A stretch of 64,000 nucleotides of DNA from Jackrogersella multiformis. Taxonomy: Eukaryota > Ascomycota > Sordariomycetes > Xylariales > Hypoxylaceae. Shown piece by piece: positions 1 through 11,386 of the stretch. The notes beneath the pieces were generated by a model that did not search any database, had not been told where the DNA came from, and was given only the letters and a program-made list of their open reading frames with translations. Numbering within the stretch: position 1 is the first letter of the stretch; the number at the start of each line of letters is the position of its first letter. The position numbers and the translations under genes are program-made. Location: the NCBI GenBank assembly GCA_902806575.1, contig CADCXD010000006.1, forward strand, positions 434,001 through 498,000, written 5' to 3'.

Positions 1-1
1 G

Positions 2-61
2 GGCCACAAGCGGAGCGGCAGCTCGAGCAGCGGTAGCAGTAAGAGCAGCCGCAGTAGCTAG
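2..61 (+). CDS. 3' end of a gene entering from the left, Ser/Lys/Arg-rich tail
   Basis: The only open frame at the left edge reads 19 codons and a TAG at 59-61. It encodes a low-complexity tail of Ser, Gly, Lys and Arg beginning GHKRSG and ending SSRSS. This looks like the C-terminus of a protein whose body lies outside the window. Nothing about function can be said; such tails occur in many nuclear or RNA-binding proteins, but that is not evidence of one here. The following 397 bases to the next gene hold no ORF that I would support. Confidence 0.5.
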   Translation, partial: GHKRSGSSSSGSSKSSRSS

Positions 62-458
62 GCTCCAGTATATGGCTTCCCGCCTGCCGGGGATGCGAAC
101 GAGGCTTTAGGATGCATTGGTAGGGAGGGTATTATATTGAATGGTTAACTTCGGCTTTTGCGAGTCTCTCGGTCCTGTTGCAAGAAACCTTTTCCTCCTC
201 CCTTGGACATAACGGTCCGTTGTGCTCATTGGTTTTGGTACCCTAGCCTGTTTTCCGAATGCGGTTTACACCCCATAATATCGGGTTGCTTGCGAGTGTG
301 ATTTTACAGTCGAGCTCATAGATACGAGCAATCCCTTACACCAACAACGCACCGTAAGTCTCCCTCCCTACAAACCGCCCACCGTAAGTGAAAACCCATT
401 GCCCTTCAGCATACCGTAGAACCCCTCCTAACCTCAACACTCAAAGAATGTCGGTCTG

Positions 459-1672
459 TCATATGTTAAGGACATCCAGCACCCACTCGCGCGAGCCCTC
501 CCCACCCGCCAACCCGCGGCGCTCCAGATCCCTGCGCGCGTGCGGCCTCATCCAGCACAGGCGGTCCAGGACGCGGAGCTGCTTCACGTAGCGCGCCTGC
601 TGCTTGCGGGACCACGCCGGCCGCGCGTCCAGGCACAGCCACAGCAGGTGCGCGAAGAACCGCGGCAGCAGGTCCCGGCCGTGCGCCCCGAACACCTCCA
701 GCCGGTCCGGCACGTGGCTGACCTGCAGCGCCCCCGCGTGGTTCATGTGGTGCAGCGCTACGCCTATCACGGCCCAGAGCGTGTGTCTCGGGGGTACTAG
801 AGGGTGGTGGTTAGGTTGGTAGTTCTGATATTAGGCTGGGGAGTAGGGGGTTGGTGATAGGGGATAAGGGAGAAGGCTCCAAGTCACTTACCGACCTCTC
901 GCATGGTGTTCTCGAGACGCTCGCTGGTGTGGTACACGATGCGGTACCGGATCTCGCTCATGAACTGCTCCCGCGAGACCGGCCCCCCGATGAGACCCGG
1001 CGCGTGAGCGTGCTCCCAGAACCGCTTGATCTCTTCTCTGCGCTCGTCGCGGTTCACGTGGTATGTGTCATGCCAGGTCAGCTGGTCCCACTATGCGGTT
1101 ATATATATGTTAGTCGAACATGCTTCACGGATTAGGTGGGTGAGGTGAAGACTTACTTCACGATCCCAGATGCTGATACTGTGCACGCCCTTCTGAGACG
1201 TGCTCCTGCGGTCGATCCTATGCTTATGAATAAAGCACAGAAACCGATAGCGCGCCCAGCCGTGTCGTGGAGCCCACCGACCTGACTCTTTTACATCCCT
1301 CCATTCCCCAGGTCTTTCATCTCCAACTCGTACAGACTGCCACGGCCTCGCTAGATCCTTGAATACCAGCTCATCTATCTCGATTTCCGGATTCGTCCGC
1401 ATTTTCACGTCCCTAGGCGTGACAATGGTAACCGGGTGAAAATACGCCCACGGCTTCGCATTCCTACTTCCGGTATTACTCCAGTTGCAGTTGTAGGCGT
1501 TGAGCGCGATCGGCACTGCGTCTAGTCGCGGGTAGCTTCCCCTGGTTAAGGCCTTCAATACCGCTGTCAGGTCATCGAACTCGTCATCGTCTAGGTCAGG
1601 GAGGTTCCGCGGGTCGTGGCTGCGGTACAGGAATGGCGCTGGTTGGATGGGTAGTAGGTTCGACATAGACAT
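459..1672 (-). CDS. Unrecognised fungal protein, three exons, about 350 aa
   Basis: Proposed exons on the minus strand are 1672..1157, 1090..892 and 796..459. Donors are GTAAGT at both introns, acceptors are CATAG and CTAG, and frame is kept through both junctions (phase 0, then phase 1), giving about 350 residues. The first exon begins MSMSNLLPIQPAP and is rich in Asp (residues 25-32). The second and third are rich in Trp, His and Arg, with no membrane segment or signal peptide. I do not recognise the family. The absence of stops across three spliced exons and strong codon bias in exons 2-3 argue that it is real. The 3' half (459-1060) is much more GC-rich than exon 1, a pattern shared with several other genes in the window. 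Confidence 0.7.
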
Positions 1673-3316
1673 TGGGTACAGTCACTGTTATGATCTTGGC
1701 TAGAAAACCTATCGATTAATTGCCGGATTTGTTGATTTGTTGCAATGGGGCTTATAGCAAGTAAGTGGATAGCTCACGTAGGTATAGAACACATGGCTTC
1801 GAGGGCTAAGATATACGCTGTTATAAATAGTATTCATATTCAAGACTCGTACCAAGCATTTGCTCGACATTAAGAGCTTCGGCTAGAAGTTTCTATACCC
1901 TATAAAAGCTAATTCCAAGGTAACTAAGAAAACTGCTATGCCAATTCGATAGATAATAAAGGGGCTGGACAGTTACCTCTCAATACAATCTTTTTGGAGC
2001 TTTCATGATCCCAGCTCTAGGGCCTTCTACGTATTATTCAGTGGTGTTTACCTAGGTATTGTCACTTCATATTGTATGCTAGATACGTAAGGGGGTTTCT
2101 AGATCATAGGGAACATAGAACCTCGAAGGAGCAATACTTGATAGGGACCAAATGATGATAGTGCCATGCCAAAAGGGAAAATCACTGCGCAGTAGGATGA
2201 TTGCGAGTTTATCCGATTAACACCACGAACATTATCCGGAGATCACTGCTAGAAAGCTTGGAAAACTTCATAGTGACCAAGATTTTTAGTGTAATGATAC
2301 AAACTATAAGAATCGCATTTACTACACCACCAAAGAAAGGTAAAGCATTGTTAACTCGAGATCTAAGTAAATTTCTCCTCCTTTATGCAAGTTCTATAAA
2401 AGGGGAGGCGCTAAGATCTTGATGCCGTAATGGCTTATCCCTTTAAGGGAACGGAAATACCCCTTAATACCCCTTAATACCCCTTAAAAGTCCCCTCAAA
2501 AAACCAATCCCATCCGAAATGTGCGTGAATTTAGGCATTTTTTCGGAACTTACGTCACTTAAAAATTAACTCCAGCGTGTTGCAATACGGCAGGACAACA
2601 GCAATTACCTTATCCACTGTCCTCACTAAAACGTTAGTGTTAATACTGAATAAGGATAAAAGTCTTCACGGCATAAGGTCAACGAACCCCTTTAGTGAAG
2701 TAAAAAAGGTAGTGACAATAAATGCCGGAGTTTCAGAGATAGGTAGCAAGGTTCTTACAGCCATAACAATTATCGCTTAAATATTTCGGCGGATCTTCCA
2801 ATTGTTAATATTAAACAGCTTAAATCATCTAAACATTCCAAATGATGACTAGAATTTGCTTACCTAATCAAAGGGGTTAGGGGTTAGCTATCTCTTGGCA
2901 AATAATTTTATAATAAAAAGGGGGAGAAAAGAAAAAGAGAAGAGTAGTTTAAGGGGCGCCGGCAACGAGTTAACCAGCAGTCCAGGCACCTAGATAATCA
3001 CCAGAGAAGAAAGGTACGCAAAGAGGGATATCTGGAATAACAACGCTGTTCATCACTACCTATTCAGTAAACTCATCGCCTCCCGTAAAACAATTCCTGA
3101 TAGGTAGTTACAAGTTCATCAACCATTTGCAACCTCGTTGCCACATCAAATTCAAAAGCAGTCGCATCATAGGAAACGGTAGTCCTATACGACCTGCCTT
3201 TTCCCTGCCCTTAAATACATCACCCCTTTTCTCCTCCCTTCCCTTCCCTTCCCTTGCTTTGCTTTGCTTTGCCTTGCCCAGCCTTTCCTCGCCTAGGCCA
3301 CACCAGACCCCCCAAC
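1673..3316. other. Intergenic, AT-leaning, no supported gene
   Basis: This stretch holds only ORFs under 75 codons with no recognisable protein. It has a short tandem repeat of the form CCCCTTAATA (about 2459-2490, three copies) and, at 3233-3280, CT-rich runs of CCCTT followed by GCTTT units just downstream of the F-box gene. It may be old transposon debris, but I see no terminal repeats. Confidence 0.5.
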
Positions 3317-4960
3317 CTAACGGAGAACCCTCGGAATGATAACCGGCTTTCCTAAACCGCCCGGGTCCTCCAGACACCCGATGCCATCGTAATGACACGC
3401 GCCACACCAGTGCCCCAAGTCGCGCTGGCGCTGCAGGTCCTTCTCGCAATCGGTATGCAGCGGGAGCGCCCGGGCCGCGAACCGCACCTTGACGCCGGCG
3501 TGGTCGAAGACGCGCGCCACCAGCGCCGCGTGCGCCAGCAGCTCGCACTCGGCGCCGCAGTAGTGGTCGTAGGTCTTGCGGCCGCCGAAGTACCCGAGCC
3601 GCGCGTCGGCGGCGTGCGCGCGCGCGTGCGCGAGCTGCCGCTCCAGCGTCGGGTGCGGGTGCAGGTGCACCTCCTTCAGGTCGCGGAACCCGCGGCCGGC
3701 CTCGGCGTGCTCGGCCAGCGCCACGACCGCCGGCAGGAAGTCGACGGTGAGGTCCGTCAGCGTGAGGCGCTCGACGAAGTCCGGCAGCAGCTTGATGAGC
3801 CGCGTCCTGGTGCCGCGCCGGATCTCCCGCTGCTCGTCCGCCGGCTGCCGGCTGTAGAACGGCTCGCGGAAGGCCTGCTGCGACAGGGTTACGCAGCGCA
3901 GCAGCGCGAAGCACTTCAGGCTCTTGATGACGTGCCTGCTGCGCTCGCGCATGTCGATCTCGAGGACCTGCAGGAACGAGCGCGCGCCGCTGTTCTCGAG
4001 CGCGTCGACGATCTGGCTCGGGTAGATCTCGTCGGGCTCGTGGCCCGCGTACTCGAGCTTTAGGTACTCGCGGTGGAACTTGGTGCGGTAGGTGAAGCTC
4101 TCTAGGCGAAGCGGCTGGTTCGTTCGCAGGAGGGTTTTGAGGCATTCCGCCTGCATGATACAGTGGATGAGGCTGATGGAGCGGATGTGAGGTATATTCA
4201 GGGTTTGGCTACACCGGTACATGCCTTCGACTTCGAGCACCTCGAGATTTCCTGCGGCGTTGATGTATTTGTCGAACGAGGCCAAGTCGCGTCCCGGACT
4301 GGGTTGCTGGGTGCCTGGGGCCTCGAATCCGATGAACTTGGCATGCTTCAAAAGGGGAAGCTGTAACTGTCGCGGGGCTCGTGGTAGTCGTGGGAAGTAA
4401 TGAAAGGTGCTGGAATATAGAGTGATCGACGTCACGTTGCGGAGTTTCGTAAGTATGATATACGCCAGGAGTGCGCGTTGCTTGTGAAATAACCGATTCT
4501 CATTTATAGCTTCCTTCGTCTGGATGAGAGCTTGGCGATTGCCGCTGGGTTTCTTAACCCCGTACGGTCTCGTGGGTACATCGAGGATCTCATCGTCGCT
4601 TTCTTGGAGCTCTCCGTTGATGTCGCTTGGAACCATTCTGAATGTAGTCTCGTTCTGAGCAAGCTCGGGATACAGTATAATCGAGCGTGCGTAGGGGATG
4701 ATTCCCTGGAAAAGTGGCAGTCCTTTATACTGTGGGAGTAGTGACGACACAATGCGGGAGAGTGCTCTGCATGTGAGAGCCACCCTAGCCAGCTCCGCGA
4801 AACATTTCAATGCGTTGTCCTGATCTCGAAAGGTAACATAAGGAGGAGGTGTGATTGGCAAAAGCGTTCTACAGATCTCAAGGACGATCTCAGATGGAAA
4901 GTCAAGCAAGGGGAATCGCTCCACGGGCTGATTGTAATACACGCAATCAAGTGAAGCCAT
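3317..4960 (-). CDS. F-box domain protein, 547 aa
   Basis: Single-exon ORF of 547 residues starting at the ATG at 4960. Residues about 14-60 contain an F-box-like helix set (FPLLDFPSEIVLEICRTLLP, followed by an ALTCRALS element), as in fungal F-box proteins that hold a substrate for SCF ubiquitin ligase. The middle (about 150-450) shows irregular leucine-rich stretches such as LEVLEVEGMYRC and RDLKEVHLHPH, resembling degenerate leucine-rich repeats. The C-terminus has a Cys/His pattern (HYCGAECE, then HWCGACHYDGIGC) of unknown use. The coding sequence for the last 250 residues (about 3400-4070) is extremely GC-rich compared with the first half. Substrate cannot be inferred. Large antisense ORFs over this region are by-products of the GC-rich codons. 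Confidence 0.75.
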   Translation of the reverse strand: MASLDCVYYNQPVERFPLLDFPSEIVLEICRTLLPITPPPYVTFRDQDNALKCFAELARVALTCRALSRIVSSLLPQYKGLPLFQGIIPYARSIILYPELAQNETTFRMVPSDINGELQESDDEILDVPTRPYGVKKPSGNRQALIQTKEAINENRLFHKQRALLAYIILTKLRNVTSITLYSSTFHYFPRLPRAPRQLQLPLLKHAKFIGFEAPGTQQPSPGRDLASFDKYINAAGNLEVLEVEGMYRCSQTLNIPHIRSISLIHCIMQAECLKTLLRTNQPLRLESFTYRTKFHREYLKLEYAGHEPDEIYPSQIVDALENSGARSFLQVLEIDMRERSRHVIKSLKCFALLRCVTLSQQAFREPFYSRQPADEQREIRRGTRTRLIKLLPDFVERLTLTDLTVDFLPAVVALAEHAEAGRGFRDLKEVHLHPHPTLERQLAHARAHAADARLGYFGGRKTYDHYCGAECELLAHAALVARVFDHAGVKVRFAARALPLHTDCEKDLQRQRDLGHWCGACHYDGIGCLEDPGGLGKPVIIPRVLR

Positions 4961-5855
4961 CTTGGGAGTATAGTATGGTTGTAATTCTTTTTATAGCTGG
5001 ATGTGATTGAAAAATGGTGAATGAATGATGAATGAGGAATGAAAAACGAAAAATGAAAGAAGTTTAGAGAGGGACAAGAAAATAATGTGTAAATCAGGAA
5101 ATAAGGCGTTGTGCGAAGTTATGTGTGTGTAAAAGGTAAGTGGTGTAGATTGACAAGTTCGGACGAGAAGGGTGGTGAGGGTGGCATGGAGGAAGCTTTG
5201 GTCACTAGAAATTGATCGGACCAGATATTAGTCATTCCACGCTAAACCCCGAACATTGCATAATGTCGCGCCCACAGGTACCTAAGTAAAAAGGAGAGAT
5301 TGTACCTAGTCATCAACCACGAAGCTGGCAGCTGCAGGCAGGGCTAAAACGCGGGATGACCTTAGGGTTGACTGGCAGCCAAGTGACCGCGTAGGTGGTC
5401 CTAGCAACGTCACAGAGATGATGTATTAAGCTTATTATTCATCGAAGGCATTCAATCATGATGGTATATTAGCATAAATAGGAAGCAAGTCCAGCAGCCA
5501 ACAATCAGTCCTCGTGATCCAACCTTCCCGGTGTACAATATGAACCTACAATAAGGGGTTAGGAACGATGATATGATTGTTGCATTATTCCCAATAGGTA
5601 CTGCCTAAGGTGTCTTCACCTTTAGGAAGGCGTCGAGTCATGGCAAACAACTTCCAGGTACAATGTACATAAACAACCAAGGCAAACACGCTCTTTCTAA
5701 TCCTTACAAGATGTACATTTGCAGTTACGATTTGTTCAAATCTCCAAGGCAGGATCGACAATATTACAAATAATGTAAGCCATCTATCGATAGTAATTAA
5801 GAATATGACATTGCCTTTCTACAGTATAGCGTGCATACATAATTATCGCCGAAGC
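4961..5855. other. Intergenic between F-box gene and rap1
   Basis: Upstream of the F-box start there are runs of GAATGA-like words (about 5015-5055). Near the rap1 3' end there is a 10-bp palindrome CTATCGATAG at 5784-5793. No ORF is supported. Confidence 0.4.
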
Positions 5856-8535
5856 TCACACAACTTCCCACAGATACCTGCTTCGAAGCTCCATCAGCTC
5901 TAGGCCGTGCTTCGCCTCGAGCCGTTTTTGTGCCCTATCACGTTTCCTTTCTTCCTTCTCGTCTTTAGGTAGCTCGTTCGAGGTCACCAAATCCAAAGCC
6001 TCATCGTCCCGTTGCGTCCAGACTCCACGGGTCCTCTGTGGTAGCTCTTCTCCTTGTTTTAGCATCTCCATAACCTGACCCGCATCACCGAGGCGCCACG
6101 TAGTAGCTCGTAGCGCCTGGATCACTATATTTCTGGGATAACCAAGCGAACGAAATCGGTCGATAACATCTTCTGGTGTTTCTTCTGTAGGTTTTGGCCG
6201 ATGTGTTGATTGGATTGGTTCTCGAGATGAGGACTGAGCTTGTGTTCTAGATGGCACTGACGTGGAAGTACCGGCGGTGGAGGATGGCTTTTGAGAAAAC
6301 GACTTTGGTAGAGAACGACGATTAGCTTTATCCACAATAGCCACGCTCGTGGATGCGTGGTTATCGCGATTGGCAGTTACAGGCACTGATGCCTCGTCGT
6401 CCAAATCGTTCTGGAAAGGGTTCCGAGCCAATCGCCTGGGCGTGGGAGTGCTATGGTTGGTATTCCGATTGCTGGCTTTAGGCGTAGGAGAAGCCTCTGC
6501 GATATCCAGAGATGCGGCGTCAGACTCCAGGCGTAGTTGTTGTGACGGCGTGATGTTGCATTGTGACTCGATCTCAATATTGTCCTGCGTCTCGAATATG
6601 AGATTCTGAGATTCTGGATTAAACCTAAAGTCTTGCGTCTCTGGCTCCAAGATCTTCTTTCTTCCACGCGGTATTGTAGGTAAGTCGTGAAGTGTATCTC
6701 GAGATTCGTTTTCTTTAGCCTCATCATCTATAATATGTTTTGCTGAACGCCGAATATTAGGTGTCACATCAGCGTCGTTTTGACGGCGTAGACTAGAAGT
6801 TCCATTCACATCGTCAGGGGTTGATGGAATTTCCACATCTCTATCGATTCTTCGTCGCTTAGGTGAGGAGTGAGGATACGCATGGTCTGGGGATAAGTGG
6901 CTGGTATTAAACGATCGCTTCAAAGAGGGGATTATCGGTGGGGATGAAGGTAGAGGTGCTTCTGAGCCCTGTTCATCTTCTTCCTCATCTTCGTCCTCTT
7001 CGCTAGCATCAATGAAAGTTTCCCAATCTGCCTCGAAGGGACTGAGATATTTCTCGTAGCATTTTCGAAGTTCATGCTCAACGGTTTCATGTTCAACCCA
7101 ATTCAAACCAAGCTTTTCGGCAATTTGCTGCCAATCACGCCCCCCAGGCTCCATCTTCTGAGAGGCGACAGCGTTCCATAGGTTCCAGAGTTCGAAAGTT
7201 TTTCCTTTTATAGTGTGCCAAGGAACAAATTCGAGGCCTTCGGATACAATAAATCTCTGATAATCGCGACGGAACTGCTCGTCCATAGGTAAGTCGCTAG
7301 CGGATGACATGTAGATGTTACTGGATGCGTCTGTCGGCTCTTGGGCTGGAGCTTTGGGTGTTGACTGTAATTCAGCGGAAGCATGTCTTCGCAAGCTCCT
7401 ATATTGGTTACCAGTCTCTTCTTCGTCCATAGCTTGGGTCGGTGTTTTATTGGCGGCATGCAATGCCCGAGGTGCGTGTGCCTTGTCGATTGTAGACCTT
7501 GTCATTGGAGGGGTTTCTCGAATTCCTGGCCTTCCATCTTGTATGCCGTCATATATCCACTGAAGAATCTCATCTTCGAGTTTCGGGGCAAGCTGCCTGA
7601 GCCAGCGTTCCCTCCAGGATTGGTCCGAGTGTTGTGGGAACTAGGTGGAGTCAGCAAAAAAAGGAGACTTAGTATGGAGACAGTATAAAACTCACATCAT
7701 TGGCGAGATCACGGAAGATCTTAATTCCTTTGGTGGGCTTGTTATGCCTTATACATTCCCGAATGTGCTGGATGAGGATTTCGTCGTCTTCTTTAGTAAA
7801 CTTTGCACGGCCTCGTGGAGAGGCAAGACTCCGAGCAGACGCGGGGTCCACTTTAGGGGGGGTGGGTGTCCTCGGTCTAGATAGAGATGAGCGTGCTGGA
7901 AGTTGTGCTGTTCGCTTGGTTGGGGGAGATGGTTCTGGACTAGAAACTTCAGGTCGAGGAAGATGTTGCAGTTTCTTGACCCAGCGAGTTTGCCATGATT
8001 GATAGGTATGATGTGGGTACTTGGCTTCAAGTTCTTTATATATCTCAAGTCCAGATGTGGCCTCGCCTTGTCGCTCCATCTTTTTAACCCATCTCGTGAG
8101 GATCAAATCATCCTCGGCACTGAACGGTGTCCTCGTACCCTTCTTCGGCCCGGCCGAACTGGCGGGTCCAGGGCGGCCAGCGGGTACGCACAAATAATCA
8201 TCGAAATTTTGAAGCGCGCCGGCCTTGATGGAATTTTGAATTAACTCGTAAGAATATGATCCAGGAGGGCAATCCTTTTTCAGATGATCGGAAATCAGGT
8301 AATCTGCATTTTTCTCCAGTGGAACTACCTTGCCTCCGTTATCCTGCCTGACGTGTTAGCGTAAATGGTAGTAAGTTAGGAGTATAACGTAGAATCTTCC
8401 TACCTGAATACCTTGAACCCAAGTAAGTCTCATGGGGACACGATGCGACACCCAGAACTTCATGCCTTTAAATAGGCCATTTCGGGAAGGGTCCTTGGAA
8501 GCAAGGGCCCCTTCGTAGACGATAGGGGCTGACAT
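5856..8535 (-). CDS. rap1: Telomere-binding protein Rap1 (TRF2-interacting protein homologue), 854 aa
   Basis: Three exons, 8535..8404, 8343..7696 and 7640..5856, all phase 0, give 854 residues. Order of domains: an N-terminal BRCT-like region (about 1-100, starting MSAPIVYEGALA); a first Myb-like helix set (about 115-170, FSAEDDLILTRWVKK); a second Myb domain spanning the last intron (about 218-275, with QSWRERWLRQL); an ARID-like domain (about 380-465, GLNWVEHETVEHELRKCYEKY); an acidic tract (EEDEDEEEDE); a disordered Ser/Thr-rich linker; and a C-terminal helical RCT-type domain (about 755-854). This BRCT-Myb-RCT layout is that of Rap1, a shelterin protein that acts at telomeres. In most ascomycetes it is held there by a TRF-type protein. 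The start is the first ATG in frame; BRCT-type residues follow directly. Confidence 0.9.
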
Positions 8536-9681
8536 CTCTCTAACCCTCACTTTAACCCTAGGGTACCTAAACTTCAGGCGTTTTCCTGGTCAAAGTTGGG
8601 CCCTATATAAACCTGTAGGGTCGGTAATTGGAGAGAAATGAGTAGGAATTTTTTAAATTAGTAAGATATAAGTCAAATGCACGAAAATAAGTCGGTTTAC
8701 AGCCGTCTTCTAGTGATGATAATTGATCCAGGGGTTTGGTTTCGCAGTAGTCGAGTGTGGAATATTGGAAATCTTTCATGTCAGGTCAGGTGGCGTTGGA
8801 CGCGTTTTTATGTAATCAAGGAACGGAATCTCAAAAGGCTCAAGAAATATGAGCTGGTCTCCCGGACAGAGGTCGCCTTTTATTGTTATTTGATTTATTG
8901 TTTATTGTTGTAAGTTGTAAGTTTAAAAAGGTCAGGCACAAATTTGAATTAAAGTCTCGTGAATAAAGTTTCATGCGACGCGTGATGCGAATCGCGATTT
9001 CCTTACTGAGTGCGTAGGGCGGAAGGTTGAGTTGGGGGACAATCATGTGGTAATTTAGGTATTATGCCTTTTATGGGGTATTATTGATTTAACCGATGTG
9101 GCCTGTGCATTTTTTGTATGTGTACCTTAGGTACCTAGGTAGGTACGGATTATATAATTACCTACCTAGGTACCTGGTAAGCTTTGACCATACGCGGCTG
9201 AATGACTCCAATCAAATCCTGGTTAGATAAAAAACCTGAGGCTAGTGTAGTGAGGGATGGCATAAGCACAGTTACATTGACCCCCTGACCACACTGTAAC
9301 GTCTTACACGTAGCCTAACAACTCTCTGTATTTGTATTTGTATTTGTTAGCAGCCTCACACTCTTTTATTAGATTTCATAAACACCAGCTGATGAGGGCA
9401 CATTACTGACCAAAACGGAGGATCGTCTACACAATCGCGTATTAGGTACTCTCCTTGCCAAGAACTAACCAGCTGCTACCAATTTTATCCTTGTGATCCT
9501 TTTCATTTATTTTATACCCGTCAGCGTCAGCGCATTTCTGTCGAATTCTTGTCTCACATGGATTCGCATCGGTGCCTGTTCCTGCATATGAGATCTTGAC
9601 GATGATGGAGATCGATCCCCACTCAAATGTTCGATCCATCCATATAACTTTGACTGTTTCACTTCCCTCCCGCCCTTAACA
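8536..9681. other. Intergenic between divergent rap1 and palmitoyltransferase genes
   Basis: About 1.1 kb separates the two divergent starts. It contains a long perfect inverted repeat (arms 9129-9145 and 9159-9175), part of the CCTAGGTA palindrome family, and a short TATTTG run (about 9328-9350). Short ORFs here are not supported as genes. Confidence 0.5.
9129..9175. repeat. Perfect 17-bp inverted repeat of CCTAGGTA type
   Basis: Left arm 9129-9145 and right arm 9159-9175 are exact reverse complements, around a 13-nt AT-rich loop. Each arm is made of the words GGTACC, CCTAGG and TAGGTA that recur in other intergenic regions of this window. Confidence 0.85.
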
Positions 9682-11114
9682 ATGGGGGCAATCGCCAAAA
9701 TCGCCTTGACGGCTCTCGCTATTTCTTTCATGGTCTTTGTAGCCTTCTTTGGCAGGCTCCCGGCTTTAAGGTATGTCCTGCTTTTATCTAGCTGCCCACC
9801 TAGGTACATAGTACATGATGAAGGGGGATTATCACGCTGACTTCGATATACAGACATACACCAATAGCATGGATGCATCGCGTAATATGGGTTTTCATCC
9901 CTAACGCGGTTCTAGCTCTCGACCAGAGGCTTACTTCTGGTCGCCTCACCACGGCACTAGGGAGATTCGGCAATTACTTCTTGTATGACCGTCACCCCAC
10001 CGTGCTCATCTTCTTCATATTGCTACTCTCCGTAGGCGAGTACCTGTTCTTGCCGGGAGTGTGGCCGCGACTCGGCCTCGCCCATAAGGTTCTCGGCAGC
10101 ATATCCATGGTCCTGCCGTATCTATTTCTGTACCTCTCCGCCACCGGCGACCCGGGCGTCGTCACCTCGGCCAGCCACGCGCGCTACATGTCCCACTACC
10201 CCTACGACTTCTCGCTCTTCCACCCGGGCGTCGAGTGCCGGACGTGCGGCCTGCTGAAGCCGCCGCGCTCCAAGCACTGCTCCGTATGCAAGCGCTGCGT
10301 CCACAAGATGGACCACCACTGCGTCTTCATCAACAACTGCGTCGGCTACGGCAACCAGCACTACTTCATCCTGCTCCTGCTCTCGACCGCCACCCTGACG
10401 CTCTACGGCGGCCTTCTCGGCCTCGTCGCCGTCACCGACTCCGCGCGCGCCCACAACAAGAGCTTCTCGCTGTTCCCCAAGCCGTCCAGCTGGACCTGGA
10501 GCCAGTACCTCATCGCGCTGACCATGGGCATCCAGGAGGACGTTGGGGTCGGGTCCGTCACGCTCCTGGCGCTCATGACGTCGCCGCTGGTCTGGGGCCT
10601 GCTGGCCTACCACGTATACCTGATCTACTGCGGTACCACGACCAACGAGAGCATGAAGTGGCAGGACTGGCAGATGGAGATGGACGACGGCTTCGCCTTC
10701 AAGCGCCCGATACCGGCGGACCGGGCGAAGGACCCGCGCCGCGAGGCGGCGTGGACGCGCTGGCCCCTCGAGCCCGTGCAGGTGCTCCTGCGCACCGAGG
10801 ACGGCACGCCGCCGGCCGCGAACGGCGCCCCGGGCGCCGGCGAGTGGGAGCGCGTGTGGCGCCTGCGCGACGTCGAGAACCTCTATGACCTGGGCTTCTG
10901 GGACAACCTCGTCGACGTGTTCGTGCCGAACCACTCCTTCCGGCCGCCGGGGGAGGCCTGCAGCTCCTCGACGGATCTGGAGAGGGGCAAGAGGGGGGCT
11001 AAGAAGCCGGTCAAGTCGCCGAGCGGCGTCGAGTCTGGGCGCTGTTGCTACGCGTTGTACTATACTTGTCGAACTAGCGCCAGTAGGCAGTGGCGAAACC
11101 TATGCAGAAGCTAA
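9682..11114 (+). CDS. swf1: DHHC palmitoyltransferase, SWF1-like, 449 aa
   Basis: Two exons, 9682..9770 and 9854..11114 (donor GTATGT, acceptor TACAG; the split Arg codon restores frame), give 449 residues. Exon 1 encodes a hydrophobic N-terminal membrane segment. More membrane helices follow at about 75-130 in two stretches, and at about 200-300. Between them is the cysteine-rich domain (about 158-205) with the sequence CRTCGLLKPPRSKHCSVCKR and the catalytic motif MDHHC (DHHC at 183-186). DHHC proteins transfer palmitate to cysteines of membrane-associated proteins; the SWF1 group acts in the ER on SNAREs and other membrane proteins. Assignment to SWF1 rests on the short N-terminus with one leading helix and on overall layout, so is a little less sure than the DHHC call. 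The C-terminal 150 residues are a poorly structured extension. It converges on the EngB gene, 272 bp away. Confidence 0.88.
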
Positions 11115-11386
11115 TAGAGTTGTGTTTGAGGTACCTCGTATGATATATACATGTGCGTGACGATAAGTAAGAGTTTGTGTAGAACTGCCCCGGTCTATCT
11201 AAATCGCTCGGGCGCCATATATGTACACCATATATGTACAAATGACCGAAAGTTTCTCGGTCTCCAGAGAGATCCTTAAAGGACAAGGTGCAACGTATCC
11301 ACGTTTAGATTCCTCATCCCTTCATAATCGTTTACCTTGATACCGCCAGCCGTCCTTACCTAGCTGGGTGTTTACAGCGACTTCAC

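Noticed and set aside
2201..2780. Two small plus ORFs in the 1.7-3.3 kb gap
   Set aside because: Considered as transposase remnants, but no transposase motif, terminal repeat or target duplication could be seen.
3392..4063. 223-codon plus-strand ORF opposite the F-box gene
   Set aside because: It is antisense to a real coding region with extreme G/C-ending codons, which removes stops from all frames; its composition (Ala, Arg, Val only) is that of a shadow.
9507..9878. 123-codon minus ORF overlapping the palmitoyltransferase start
   Set aside because: It is antisense to exon 1 and intron 1 of the DHHC gene, whose membrane segment and splice sites are convincing.
10122..10934. 270-codon minus-strand ORF over the palmitoyltransferase
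   Set aside because: Shadow of the DHHC gene's GC-rich codons; no motif of its own.
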